Shown in pieces: positions 26,192-35,180 of a stretch of DNA of 64,000 nucleotides; the first letter of the stretch is position 1, and the number at the start of each line of letters is the position of its first letter. The notes beneath the pieces were generated by a model. That model was not told where the DNA came from. It did no database searches and saw only the letters and a program-made list of their open reading frames with translations. Position numbers and translations under genes: made by a program. This stretch comes from Methylobacterium sp. Leaf117 (GTDB lineage Bacteria > Pseudomonadota > Alphaproteobacteria > Rhizobiales > Beijerinckiaceae). Where the stretch lies: the NCBI RefSeq assembly GCF_001422985.1, contig NZ_LMNL01000012.1, positions 437,096 through 501,095 on the forward strand. The letters are read 5' to 3'.

Positions 26192-26821
26192 TCAGTTCGC
26201 GCTCGTCCGCGCCGCCAGGGCGGTGACGAAGGACGGCCGCGCCAGGATGGCGTCGACATAGGCCGCCAGCTTGGGCCAGCGCCCGGCATCGACCCGCTCG
26301 CCCGCCAGATGCAGGTTGTGGAAACCCGTCACCACCGAGATGTCCGCGATGCTGAAGGCATCACCGACGAGGTAGGGCCCGTCGATCTGCGCCTCCAGGT
26401 AATCGTAGATGGGCGGCAGTTCCTCGGTCAGCGCCTTGGTGACGGCGGCCTCGTCGCCGGGCTTGCCCTGCATCTTCGGCTTCACGACCCGGTTGGCGAA
26501 CGGCTTGATGATCACGTCGAACATCTCGGTGTCGCCGTACTTGTCGAACCAGATCGCGCGGCCGAGCGCCTTGGCGTCGGTCGGGTACAGCGCCGGGCTC
26601 GGAACCTTCGCTTCGAGATAAGTCAGGATCGCCGAGGAATCGGCGAGCAGAAAGCCGTCATCGTCGAAAGCCGGGATCTTGCCGAGCGGACTCGCCGCCT
26701 GGAAGGCCGGATCCGTGTCGTGGAAGAACAGCGGGATGTGCTCGAAATCCTGGCGCTTCTCGGCCAGGGCGACGAGGACCTTGCGGACGTAGGGCGAATA
26801 ACCGGTGCCGTAGAGTTTCAC
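26192..26821 (-). CDS. Glutathione S-transferase family protein
   Basis: 209 residues with a GTG start at 26821, supported by AGGAGA 9 bases upstream. The thioredoxin-like N-domain has S-P-Y-V-R-K-V (catalytic Ser9 region), G-K-I-P-A-F with the cis-proline near 49, and D-S-S-A-I near 61-65 for the glutathione gamma-glutamyl group. The C-domain has F-S-I-A-D-I-S. It is a full-length cytosolic GST; substrate unknown. It is the second GST in the window, unlike the fragment at the left edge. Confidence 0.9.
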   Translation of the reverse strand: MKLYGTGYSPYVRKVLVALAEKRQDFEHIPLFFHDTDPAFQAASPLGKIPAFDDDGFLLADSSAILTYLEAKVPSPALYPTDAKALGRAIWFDKYGDTEMFDVIIKPFANRVVKPKMQGKPGDEAAVTKALTEELPPIYDYLEAQIDGPYLVGDAFSIADISVVTGFHNLHLAGERVDAGRWPKLAAYVDAILARPSFVTALAARTSAN

Positions 26822-26903
26822 GCGGGGGTTTCTCCTGGTGGATGGGGCAGCGTCTGCGCATAGAGACAGCGTAGCCCAACCCCCGGGGGAGCCGTTCGTT
26901 CGC

Positions 26904-27698
26904 TCACGCGTCGGTGAGTTCCACCGTCACCGGTACGTGGTCGGAGGGCTTCTCCAGGCCGCGCAGGTGCTTCTGCACCGAGGCCGAGACCAGCCGGTCG
27001 GCGGCCTGAGGCGAGAGCAGCAGGTGGTCGATGCGGATGCCGGCATTCCGGTTCCAGGCGCCGGCCTGGTAGTCCCAGAAGCTGTAGAGGCCCGGCCGCG
27101 GATCGCAGGCGCGGACCGCATCCGTGAAGCCCTCGGCCAGGAGGGCGCGGAACGCCGCCCGGCTCTGTGGCAGGAACAGCGCGTCCGCGCGCCAGGCCTC
27201 GGGATCGGCGGCGTCCTCGGGCTCCGGGATGACGTTGTAGTCACCGGCCAGGACCAGCGCCTCCTCGGTCTCGCGCAGAGCCCGCGCGTGGGCGCGCAAG
27301 CGCTCCAGAAAGCCGAGCTTGTAGGGGTATTTCGGGGTGTCGACCGGGTTGCCGTTCGGCAGGTAGATCGAGGCGACCCGGACCGGCCGCACACCCTCGC
27401 CGGAGATCAGCGCCTCGATGTAGCGGGCCTGCTCGTCGGTGTCGTCGCCCGGCAGGCCGCGGCGGATCTCGGACATGGCGAGCGGTGCCCGGACCAGCAG
27501 GGCGACTCCGTTATAGGCCTTCTGACCGAGGGTCTCGACTGCGTAACCCGCCGCCTCGATCTCGGCCCGGGGAAAGCCCTCGTCCTGACATTTCAGCTCC
27601 TGCAGGCAGACCACGTCCGGCTTGGCGTCGTCGAGGAACCCGACGAGGTGCCCGACGCGCTGCTTGATCGAGTTGACGTTCCAGGTGGCGATCCGCAT
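26904..27698 (-). CDS. xth: Exodeoxyribonuclease III (AP endonuclease)
   Basis: 264 residues from ATG 27698, where M-R-I-A-T-W-N-V-N-S-I starts the family exactly; the open frame continues upstream only through the repeat array. Catalytic motifs are intact: L-Q-E-L-K-C near 33-38 (metal Glu), G-D-Y-N-V near 145, N-R-N-A-G-I-R-I-D-H near 215 and S-D-H-V-P-V near the end. It cuts 5' of abasic sites and has 3'-5' exonuclease activity in base-excision repair. It is divergent from the ceramidase-like gene. Confidence 0.94.
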   Translation of the reverse strand: MRIATWNVNSIKQRVGHLVGFLDDAKPDVVCLQELKCQDEGFPRAEIEAAGYAVETLGQKAYNGVALLVRAPLAMSEIRRGLPGDDTDEQARYIEALISGEGVRPVRVASIYLPNGNPVDTPKYPYKLGFLERLRAHARALRETEEALVLAGDYNVIPEPEDAADPEAWRADALFLPQSRAAFRALLAEGFTDAVRACDPRPGLYSFWDYQAGAWNRNAGIRIDHLLLSPQAADRLVSASVQKHLRGLEKPSDHVPVTVELTDA

Positions 27699-27761
27699 GG
27701 GCAGGGGGTCTCTGAGGGCGTTTGCGCGCGAAGGTCCGTCATCGGGCCTTCGCTTCCGGCT

Positions 27762-27857
27762 GGCAAGGCTCGAAGCGGGCAAGGCTTGAGGCGGGCAAGG
27801 CTTGAGGCGGGCAAGGCTCGAAGCGGGCAAGGTTCCCGGAGCGCAAGGCTCGAGGCC
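27762..27857. repeat. 16-bp tandem array between divergent xth and ceramidase-like genes
   Basis: Four clean 16-bp units (27762, 27778, 27794, 27810), alternating GGCAAGGCTCGAAGCG and GGCAAGGCTTGAGGCG in the order 1-2-2-1, then an 18-bp variant and a partial copy. It fills most of the 175-base promoter region of both genes. Confidence 0.92.
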
Positions 27858-27873
27858 TGGGATGGAGGGCCGG

Positions 27874-28578
27874 ATGGCCGGGGACTGGTGGGCACCGATC
27901 TGCGCCTATTGCGAGCGGTCCGATCCGGGCTTCTGGGCAGAGCCGGTCAACGCCCTGTCGAACGGGGCCTTCCTGGCCGCCTCCGCCGCCGTGGTCTGGC
28001 GGATTCGGCGCTCGGGACGCTCCGACGGACCGGCGCTGCTCCTCGGCGCCCTGATGGCAATGGTGGGCCTGGGCTCGTTCCTGTTCCACACCCTGGCGGT
28101 GCGCTGGTCGCTGCTGGCCGACGTGATCCCGATCGCGCTGTTCATCCACGGCTACGTCCTGCTCGCCCTGCGGCGCTTCTTCGGCCTCGGCCTCGCGCCC
28201 GCGCTCCTGGCCACCCTGGCCTTCGCGGCCTTCGGCTTCGGCCTGGAGCCGGCCCTCGACGCGCTCACCGGGCGCTCGACGGAGGTGCTCACCAACGGTT
28301 CGGTCGCCTACCTTCCGGCCATCCTGGCGCTGGCGGGCGTCGCCGCCGGCCTGCTGCGGCCCCAGGCTTGTGCCCTCGGCCCGGCCCGCGCCGAGGCCGG
28401 GCGGGCGCTCCTGTGGATCGCGGCCCTGTTCTGCCTGTCGCTGACCCTCCGCACCCTGGACCGGGCAATCTGCCCGGTCTGGCCGCTGGGCACCCATGCC
28501 CTGTGGCATGTCCTGAACGCGGGCGTGCTCTTCGGGCTGACCCTCACCGCCGTCCGCTACCGCCGGCGCGGTGCGTGA
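27874..28578 (+). CDS. Ceramidase-family (alkaline ceramidase/CREST) membrane protein
   Basis: 234 residues from ATG 27874, with GGAGG 5 bases upstream; ATG 27862 is possible. About seven TM helices are seen. The start W-A-P-I-C-A-Y-C-E-R-S-D-P-G-F-W-A-E-P-V-N with A-L-S-N, then G-S-F-L-F-H-T near 64-70, an Asp in L-L-A-D-V-I-P, and H-A-L-W-H near 209-213 match the Ser/His/Asp zinc site of the CREST superfamily. Eukaryotic relatives hydrolyse ceramides; the bacterial substrate is not known. The protein is in the inner membrane. Confidence 0.82.
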   Translation: MAGDWWAPICAYCERSDPGFWAEPVNALSNGAFLAASAAVVWRIRRSGRSDGPALLLGALMAMVGLGSFLFHTLAVRWSLLADVIPIALFIHGYVLLALRRFFGLGLAPALLATLAFAAFGFGLEPALDALTGRSTEVLTNGSVAYLPAILALAGVAAGLLRPQACALGPARAEAGRALLWIAALFCLSLTLRTLDRAICPVWPLGTHALWHVLNAGVLFGLTLTAVRYRRRGA

Positions 28579-28750
28579 CCCGCACGGACGGCGGCGGACC
28601 GCCGTTTTGTTGCGCCCCCCGACAATTCGTTGCAGAAGATCGGGCCGCGTCGAGCGCGGCGCACGCATCCGCCGATCGACGCGAGACCCCCGCCGGGTTC
28701 ACCGCCGGCGCGGCAGGTCCACGGCGCGACAGAGTGACGGACAGACAGCC

Positions 28751-30073
28751 ATGACACAGAGCCTTCGCCTCGGCGTTGCCGGCCTCGGCACCGTGGGCGC
28801 CGCCGTCGTCCGCATGGTCGCCCGCCGGGCCGAAGCCCTCGGGCAGACCAGCGGGCGGGCGATTCGCGTCACCGCCGTCTCCTCGCGCGACAAGGGCCGC
28901 GACCGGGGCCTCGACCTCGCGGGCGTGAGCTGGTTCGACGATCCAGTGGCTTTGGCGCGCTCGGGCGAGGTCGATTGCGTGGTGGAGCTGATCGGGGGTG
29001 CCGAAGGCCCGGCCCGGGCCACCGTCGAGGCCGCCCTCGCGGCCGGCAAGCACGTGGTCACCGCCAACAAGGCACTGCTCGCCAAGCACGGCGCGGCCCT
29101 AGCCCGGCAGGCCGAGGCGGCGGGCGTGGCCCTGGCCTACGAGGCCTCCGTCGCGGGCGGCATCCCGGTGATCAAGGCCCTGCGCGAGGGCCTGACCGGC
29201 AATGCCGTGTCGCGCGTCTACGGAATCATGAACGGCACCTGCAACTATATCCTGACCCGGATGGAGCGCGAGGGCCTGACCTTCGAGGCCTGCCTCAAGG
29301 ACGCCCAGGCCCTGGGCTATGCCGAGGCCGACCCGACCTTCGATGTCGAGGGCTTCGACACCGCGCACAAGCTCGCCATCCTGACCAGCCTCGCCTTCGG
29401 CACCGAAATCGACGCCGAGGGCGTCTCGGTCGAGGGCATCTCGGCGATCCAGCCCCTCGACCTGACCATGGCGGAGGAACTCGGCTACCGGATCAAGCTC
29501 CTGGGCGTGGCCCAGGCGGCGGCCGGCGGCATCGAGCAGCGGGTCCACCCGACGATGGTGCCGAAATCCTCCGCCATCGCGCAGGTCATGGGCGTGACCA
29601 ACGCGGTCACCATCGACGCCGACGCGGTGGGCGAGCTCACCCTGATCGGCCCCGGCGCCGGGGGCGAGGCCACCGCCTCGGCCGTGGTCGCGGATATCAC
29701 CGACATCGCCGCCGGCACCCGGCGCCCGACCTTTGGGCGGGCCGCGGCCGCCTTGAGTCCGTCGCAGCGCGTCGCCATGCAGCGGCACGAAGGCGGCTAC
29801 TACATCCGCCTCACCGTGCACGACCGCCCCGGCGTCGCGGCCGGCGTTGCCACCCGCATGGCCGAGCGCGACATCTCGATCGAGAGCATCCTGCAGCGCC
29901 GCTCGGAGAGCGCCGCCACGAAGGACCCGCACGGCCGCTCGGGGCAGCCGGTGCCCCTGGTGCTGATCACCTACGCGGCCACCGAGGGCACCATCCGGGC
30001 GGCCCTCGATGCCATCGCGCAGGACGGGTTGCTGGCCGAGGCGCCTCAGCTGATCCGGATCGAGCGCGAGTAG
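28751..30073 (+). CDS. hom: Homoserine dehydrogenase
   Basis: 440 residues from ATG 28751. NAD(P)-binding G-L-G-T-V-G at 10-15, catalytic Lys region A-N-K-A-L-L-A-K-H near 100-108, the homoserine-binding segment V-A-G-G-I-P-V-I-K near 137-145 and G-I-M-N-G-T-C-N-Y-I near 160 are present. The last ~85 residues are an ACT domain (Y-Y-I-R-L-T-V-H-D-R-P-G), the feedback site for threonine. The enzyme reduces aspartate semialdehyde to homoserine for threonine and methionine. glpX follows 136 bases later, an order found in many alphaproteobacteria. Confidence 0.96.
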   Translation: MTQSLRLGVAGLGTVGAAVVRMVARRAEALGQTSGRAIRVTAVSSRDKGRDRGLDLAGVSWFDDPVALARSGEVDCVVELIGGAEGPARATVEAALAAGKHVVTANKALLAKHGAALARQAEAAGVALAYEASVAGGIPVIKALREGLTGNAVSRVYGIMNGTCNYILTRMEREGLTFEACLKDAQALGYAEADPTFDVEGFDTAHKLAILTSLAFGTEIDAEGVSVEGISAIQPLDLTMAEELGYRIKLLGVAQAAAGGIEQRVHPTMVPKSSAIAQVMGVTNAVTIDADAVGELTLIGPGAGGEATASAVVADITDIAAGTRRPTFGRAAAALSPSQRVAMQRHEGGYYIRLTVHDRPGVAAGVATRMAERDISIESILQRRSESAATKDPHGRSGQPVPLVLITYAATEGTIRAALDAIAQDGLLAEAPQLIRIERE

Positions 30074-30209
30074 CGACGGTTCCGTCCGGTTTGGTACGGT
30101 GTGTGGACCCACGACGATAAAGTGCGTGCTCGCGGCGAAACTTCGTGCCTCGCTCGCATTTTAGTTCATAAGGAGCGCCCGTAGAGAGGCGCAGGGGCGC
30201 GAGGCTCAC

Positions 30210-31202
30210 ATGTCCGGTGGCAATTTGGAATCGCGCGTGCCGGTGGCTCGCTCGCTGACGCTCGAACTCGCGCGCGTCACCGAGCGCGCGGCCATCGCGG
30301 CGGCCCGCCTGCGGGGGCAGGGCCGCGAGAAAGAGGCCGACCAGGCCGCCGTCGACGCCATGCGCCTCGAACTCAACCTCCTGCCCATCGACGGCACCGT
30401 GGTGATCGGCGAGGGCGAGCGCGACAACGCCCCGATGCTCTACATCGGCGAACGCCTCGGCACCGGCCACGGCCCCAAGGTCGATATCGCTGTCGATCCC
30501 CTGGAGGGCACCACCCTCTGCGCCAAGGACATGCCCGGCGCCATCGCGGTGACGGCCCTGGCGGAGGCCGGCTCCCTGCTGGCCGCGCCCGACGTCTACA
30601 TGCAGAAGATCGCCATCGGGCCCGGCTATCCGGCCGGCCTCGTCGACCTCGACGCCAGCCCGGCCGACAACATCGCGGCACTCGCCCGGCACAAGGGCGT
30701 CGATCCGGCCCAGATCACCGCGATCATCCTCGACCGGCCGCGCCACATGCAGCTCGTGGCCGCCGTGCGGGCCACGGGGGCGGGCATCCGCCTGATCTCG
30801 GACGGCGATATCGCGGGCATCATCCACACCGCCAATGCCGACGCGACGGGGGCCGACATCTATCTCGGCACCGGTGCCGCGCCGGAGGGCGTCATCGCCG
30901 CCGGCGTGCTCCGCTGCATCGGCGGCCACATGCAGGGTCGCCTGATCCTCGACAGCCACGACAAGCGCGAGCGCGCCGCCCGGATGGGCATCAGCGATCC
31001 GAACCGGAAATACGAGCTGCGCGACATGGCCCGCGGCGACGTCATCGTGGCGGCCACCGGCGTCACCGACGGCGCCCTGCTCAGGGGCGTGCGCTTCAAG
31101 CCCGGCATGATCGAGACCGAGACCGTGGTCTACCGCTCGGCCACCGGAACGGTGCGCCGCATGCTGTGCGAACACCGCCAGGCCGACACCGCTGCGTCGT
31201 AG
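30210..31202 (+). CDS. glpX: Fructose-1,6-bisphosphatase class II
   Basis: 330 residues, the GlpX length. Metal-site motifs are seen: I-G-E-G-E-R-D-N-A-P near 66-75, D-P-L-E-G-T-T near 96-102, and E-G-V-I-A-A near 227 with G-H-M-Q-G. GAGG precedes the ATG by 5 bases. The enzyme hydrolyses fructose-1,6-bisphosphate in gluconeogenesis; some relatives also accept sedoheptulose-1,7-bisphosphate. In a methylotroph it would serve sugar-phosphate synthesis from C1/C2-derived carbon (inference). Confidence 0.95.
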   Translation: MSGGNLESRVPVARSLTLELARVTERAAIAAARLRGQGREKEADQAAVDAMRLELNLLPIDGTVVIGEGERDNAPMLYIGERLGTGHGPKVDIAVDPLEGTTLCAKDMPGAIAVTALAEAGSLLAAPDVYMQKIAIGPGYPAGLVDLDASPADNIAALARHKGVDPAQITAIILDRPRHMQLVAAVRATGAGIRLISDGDIAGIIHTANADATGADIYLGTGAAPEGVIAAGVLRCIGGHMQGRLILDSHDKRERAARMGISDPNRKYELRDMARGDVIVAATGVTDGALLRGVRFKPGMIETETVVYRSATGTVRRMLCEHRQADTAAS

Positions 31203-31491
31203 GGATCGGGCGCCGCACGGCGGGCGAACGCGAAGATCTCTTAAACCATCGAAGATCAAGATCGGCGGGCCGAAGACAAACGTCGGTCAGTGCTCGGCGC
31301 CGTCAGAGAAAGCACGGCAGAAGTTTCTCACGAAGATTTTTATGGGCCGTGAAACGCTGCTCGTGAGGACCGACGTCGATCTTCATACCTTGGCGGATAC
31401 CTGGGCTTGAGAAGGTTCTTCCATGAACCCCGGGCCTGTGCCGACGCGGCGGGGCTTCGGACACCCGACGTTCGTTTCGGCAGGCCATCCC

Positions 31492-33159
31492 ATGCTCACC
31501 ACCATCAAAGGCCGCCTCGTCACGCTCCTCGGCGTGATGGGGCTTCTGCTGCTCGCCGCATCGGGGATCGGCAATCTCGCCCTGTCGGCCAACCACCAGA
31601 GCTTCAACGCGGTGTTCGGCGACCGCATCGTGCCGCTGCGCCAGTTCAGCCTGATCCGCGATGCCTATGACGACCTGCTGGCGACTTCGCGCGAACTCCG
31701 GAACCGGCACGGGCAGGCCAGCCGCGCGGAGGCGAAGATCGCGGCGGATCTCGGCAGCATCGGGACGCAGTGGTCGGCCTATCTCGCCACCTACCTGACG
31801 CCCGAGGAGAAGGACCTCGCCGCCGAGATGCAGCGGCGCATCGACCACAACGGCGCGGTCGCGGCCGACATCCTGCGCCGCCTCGCCGCCGGGGGCACAC
31901 CGGATTTCGAGGCGACCCATGCGGCGCTGGTGAAGGGCATGGAGGAGGCCAACGCCGTCCTCAGCCGGCTCACCGCCCTGCAGGTCCGCGAGGCGCAGGC
32001 CGAGTTCGAGCGGGCCGAGACCGCGTCCGACGGGTCGCGCCTGGCGCTCCTCGTCCTGCTGGCCCTGGCCACCGCCGCGATCGGGGTCGGCCTCTACACC
32101 GTGCTGGCCCTGGTGGTGCGCCCGCTCGGCGGCATGACCGGCACCATGGTCCGCCTCGCGGGCGGCGATGTCGATGCCGCCGTCGCGGGGGCGCACCGCC
32201 GGGACGAGATCGGCGCGATGGCCCGCGCCGTCCAGGTCTTCAAGGACGCGATGATCGCCAAGCGCGACGCCGATGCCGCCGCGGCCGTCGAGGGCACGGC
32301 GAAGATGCGCCGGGCCGAAATCCTGGACGCGGCCACGCGGGCGTTCCAGGCCCAGGTCTCGCAGCTGACCCATGGTCTGTCCTCCGCCGCCACCGAGATG
32401 GAGGCGACGGCGTGGGCCATGAGCCGCACCGCCGACCAGACGGCCGACCAGGCCTCGCGTGCCGCCTCGGCCGCCGGGCAGACCTCGGCCAACGTCCAGA
32501 CCGTGGCGGCCGCGAGCGAGGAGATGGCCTCCTCGATCGGTGAGATCGCCGCCCAGGTCGCCCGCTCGACGGCAATGGCCGAGCGGGCCGCCGAGAACGC
32601 CGCCGCCACCGACACGATCATGCTCGGCCTCGCCGATGGCGCCGAGCGCATCGGCACGGTGGTGGGCCTGATCTCCGGGATCGCGGCCCAGACCAACCTG
32701 CTGGCGCTCAACGCCACCATCGAGGCGGCCCGCGCCGGGGAGGCCGGCCGGGGCTTCGCCGTGGTGGCGGGCGAGGTCAAGGAGCTCGCATCCCAGACCG
32801 CCCGGGCCACCGCGACAATCTCCGATCAGATCACCACGATCCAGGGTGAGACCCGCCAGGCGGTCGCGTCGATCCGGACCATCGGGGCGACCATCGGCGA
32901 ATTGCGCAGCATCGCGATGGGCGTCGCGGCGGCGATGGAGGAGCAGGGGGCGGCCACCCAGGAGATCGTCCGCAACGTGAACCAGGCCGCCCAGGGCACG
33001 CACTCGGTCACCCTCAGCATCGGCAGCGTGACCCAGGCCGCCGGCGAGACCGGTGCGGCGTCGTCCCAGGTCCTGGCCGCCGCCTCCGAGCTGTCGCGCC
33101 AGTCCGAACAGCTCGGGGCCGAGGTCGCGGGCTTCCTCGCCACGGTCCAGGCGGCCTGA
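31492..33159 (+). CDS. Methyl-accepting chemotaxis protein
   Basis: 555 residues from ATG 31492, where the first TM helix begins at once; ATG 31423 with GAGAAGG upstream would add 23 residues and cannot be excluded. TM1 covers about 8-28, a four-helix-type periplasmic sensor 35-185, TM2 about 190-210, HAMP about 212-265. The signalling domain has the hairpin tip I-A-A-Q-T-N-L-L-A-L-N-A-T-I-E-A-A-R-A-G-E near 395, with G-R-G-F-A-V-V-A-G-E-V. No C-terminal CheR pentapeptide is present. The ligand is unknown; no che genes are near. Confidence 0.93.
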   Translation: MLTTIKGRLVTLLGVMGLLLLAASGIGNLALSANHQSFNAVFGDRIVPLRQFSLIRDAYDDLLATSRELRNRHGQASRAEAKIAADLGSIGTQWSAYLATYLTPEEKDLAAEMQRRIDHNGAVAADILRRLAAGGTPDFEATHAALVKGMEEANAVLSRLTALQVREAQAEFERAETASDGSRLALLVLLALATAAIGVGLYTVLALVVRPLGGMTGTMVRLAGGDVDAAVAGAHRRDEIGAMARAVQVFKDAMIAKRDADAAAAVEGTAKMRRAEILDAATRAFQAQVSQLTHGLSSAATEMEATAWAMSRTADQTADQASRAASAAGQTSANVQTVAAASEEMASSIGEIAAQVARSTAMAERAAENAAATDTIMLGLADGAERIGTVVGLISGIAAQTNLLALNATIEAARAGEAGRGFAVVAGEVKELASQTARATATISDQITTIQGETRQAVASIRTIGATIGELRSIAMGVAAAMEEQGAATQEIVRNVNQAAQGTHSVTLSIGSVTQAAGETGAASSQVLAAASELSRQSEQLGAEVAGFLATVQAA

Positions 33160-33249
33160 CACCGTAGACAGGCTGGCTGGGCTTGCCGGGAGCCCGTCTT
33201 TCGCGGCTGATGCCGGTGATCGCGAGCGCGTGTGGCATCGGGAGAACGG

Positions 33250-34032
33250 ATGAGCGGGTCCCATGACGGCCGGCCGGGATGGGGAACGCGACGCCGGTTG
33301 CTCGCCGGCGGTCTCGGGGCCGCAGCGCTCGGCGCCCTGACATTCGGCGTTTCGGTGTTCGGCGTCGGGACGCGGTCCGAGCCATCGGAGGCGGGGCGGC
33401 GGAACCGTGAGATCGCCGACGCGCACTTGGCCAAGCGCCTGCCGGCGATCCGCGCGGCGCTGGCGGAAGCGGCTCCAGGCTTCGTGTTCCTGGCGGGCAA
33501 CTCGCATGCCGAGCTTGTCGGCGACGTGCTGGCGCGGCGGCCGGACGTGGTCAACGGCGGCATCGGCGGCACCTCGGCCCGCCGCTATGCCGACGTGATC
33601 GACGCGTTGGTCTTCCCGGTCCGGGCCGGAATCGCGGTGCTGTTCGTCGGCACGAACGACATCCTGCGCCGGGCAGATCCCCTGTCGACGCGCACGTCCG
33701 GCGGATTCGAAGCGGCGGTGGCGCGCATCGTCACCGGGCTGGCGGCGCAGGCGGATCGCGTGCTGGTCGCCGCCGTGCCGCCGATCGGACCGGAGGCGCG
33801 AACGGGGCGCGATCCGGCGGCGGTGGCCGCCTACACGGCGATCCTGGAGCGGCTCTGCGCCCGGCACGGATGCCGGGTCTTCGACCCGTTCGCGGAGCTG
33901 CGCGACGGGGAACCGGGGCTCACCACCCGGGCGGTGCCGCCGGACGGCGTGCACCTGCAGGACTACGAGGCCCTGGCGGCCGGGATCGCGGCCTATCTGC
34001 GGGCGATGGCCGCCGACCGATCGCCGGACTGA
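33250..34032 (+). CDS. SGNH/GDSL-type hydrolase, exported
   Basis: 260 residues from ATG 33250 (GGGAGA 4 bases upstream). A twin-arginine-like stretch (T-R-R-R-L-L) followed by a hydrophobic segment at 20-45 suggests export. SGNH blocks: N-S-H-A-E near 82 (with Ser in place of the usual GDS context), G-G-I-G-G near 100, V-G-T-N-D-I near 132 and the closing D-G-V-H-L near 238, giving the Asp-His pair. An esterase or carbohydrate deacetylase activity is likely. The substrate is unknown. Confidence 0.78.
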   Translation: MSGSHDGRPGWGTRRRLLAGGLGAAALGALTFGVSVFGVGTRSEPSEAGRRNREIADAHLAKRLPAIRAALAEAAPGFVFLAGNSHAELVGDVLARRPDVVNGGIGGTSARRYADVIDALVFPVRAGIAVLFVGTNDILRRADPLSTRTSGGFEAAVARIVTGLAAQADRVLVAAVPPIGPEARTGRDPAAVAAYTAILERLCARHGCRVFDPFAELRDGEPGLTTRAVPPDGVHLQDYEALAAGIAAYLRAMAADRSPD

Positions 34033-34043
34033 ACAGCCGGCCC

Positions 34044-34919
34044 TTAGTTGAACAGCGACCCGACGCCACCCTGGACGCGGCCGAGGCCCTGCTTGGCGAT
34101 CGGGTTGCCGGGCTCGATCTGCGCGGCGCGCTGGTAGCTCTCGGTCGCTTCCTTCTTGCGGTTCGACTTCTCGTAGGCGAGGCCGCGATAGGCCCAGGAG
34201 GTCGCGTCCTTGTTGTTGACGTTGAGGGCCGCGTTGTAGTCCTCGATCGCCTTGTCGTACTGGTTGGTGGCGATCAGGCTCTGGCCCCGGGCGGCGTAGG
34301 GCGCCGCCACGAAGGGGTTGCGGTCGATGGCGGCGTCGAAATCCGCGATGGCCTGGGTGTTCTGGCCCTGCTTCTGCCGGACGAGCCCACGGGCGTGGTA
34401 GGCCTCGGCCGATTCCGGCGCGAGGCGGATCGCCTGATTGAGGTCGGTGGTGGCGCCGTCCAGGTCGCCCTGGGCGCGCAGCACGTTGGCGCGGCCGATA
34501 TAGGCCGGGGCATAGTTCGGATCGGCCGAGATCGACTTCGAGAAATCCTGCAGCGCGGCGTCGTTGCGGCCGATCTGGCGGTTGGCGAGCGCGCGGTTGT
34601 TGTAGGCCGAGGCCGAGTTCGGGTCGATCTGCACCGCCTTGGTGAAGTCGCCGATGGCGTCGTTGAACTGGCCGGCCCGGGCATAGGCCGCGCCGCGCGT
34701 CACGTAGGCGGCCGCGTCGTTCGGGTTGCGCTGGATCACCTCGGAGAGCGAGGCGATGTTGACCGTGGTGGCGCCCGTCTGGTCGGATTCGAGCACGGCG
34801 AACTGGCGCGACGCGGTGGCACCGCCGCCATAGGTCTCGCAGCCCGCCAACGCGGCCGCCACGAGCGCCGTGGCCCCGATCAGCCCCGCCTTCGATGCCC
34901 GCAGCTTCAAAACCGTCAT
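34044..34919 (-). CDS. TPR-repeat lipoprotein
   Basis: 291 residues from ATG 34919. The signal peptide ends with lipobox L24-A-G-C27, so the mature protein is lipid-anchored, probably in the outer membrane. About seven tetratricopeptide repeats fill residues 70-280 (A-A-Y-V-T-R-G-A-A-Y, A-Y-N-N-R-A-L-A-N and similar, period 34), resembling NlpI-type proteins. It is probably a scaffold for envelope enzymes; partner unknown. Convergent with the SGNH gene. Confidence 0.88.
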   Translation of the reverse strand: MTVLKLRASKAGLIGATALVAAALAGCETYGGGATASRQFAVLESDQTGATTVNIASLSEVIQRNPNDAAAYVTRGAAYARAGQFNDAIGDFTKAVQIDPNSASAYNNRALANRQIGRNDAALQDFSKSISADPNYAPAYIGRANVLRAQGDLDGATTDLNQAIRLAPESAEAYHARGLVRQKQGQNTQAIADFDAAIDRNPFVAAPYAARGQSLIATNQYDKAIEDYNAALNVNNKDATSWAYRGLAYEKSNRKKEATESYQRAAQIEPGNPIAKQGLGRVQGGVGSLFN

Positions 34920-35180
34920 GGTCCTCGCTCCCCCCGGCATCGCGCGCGATGCCGCCCCCGAATCGATCGCATCCCCGCCCGGCATCCGCCTGGGCGGAAC
35001 CGGGTGCGCCGGCACCCTCCCGCATCGCGGTGAATGCGCGCTTAAAATCGGCGACAGGTCTCGCTCAAGCGTTCGGATGTGGCGAAGGTATGTCCCGCCG
35101 GAAGCCGCGCTTCCGAAAGCATCGCGGACCGGTCAGGCCGGGGTCGGGTGTAGCAAACGGGCCGCGGTTTCGGGCCGGAA

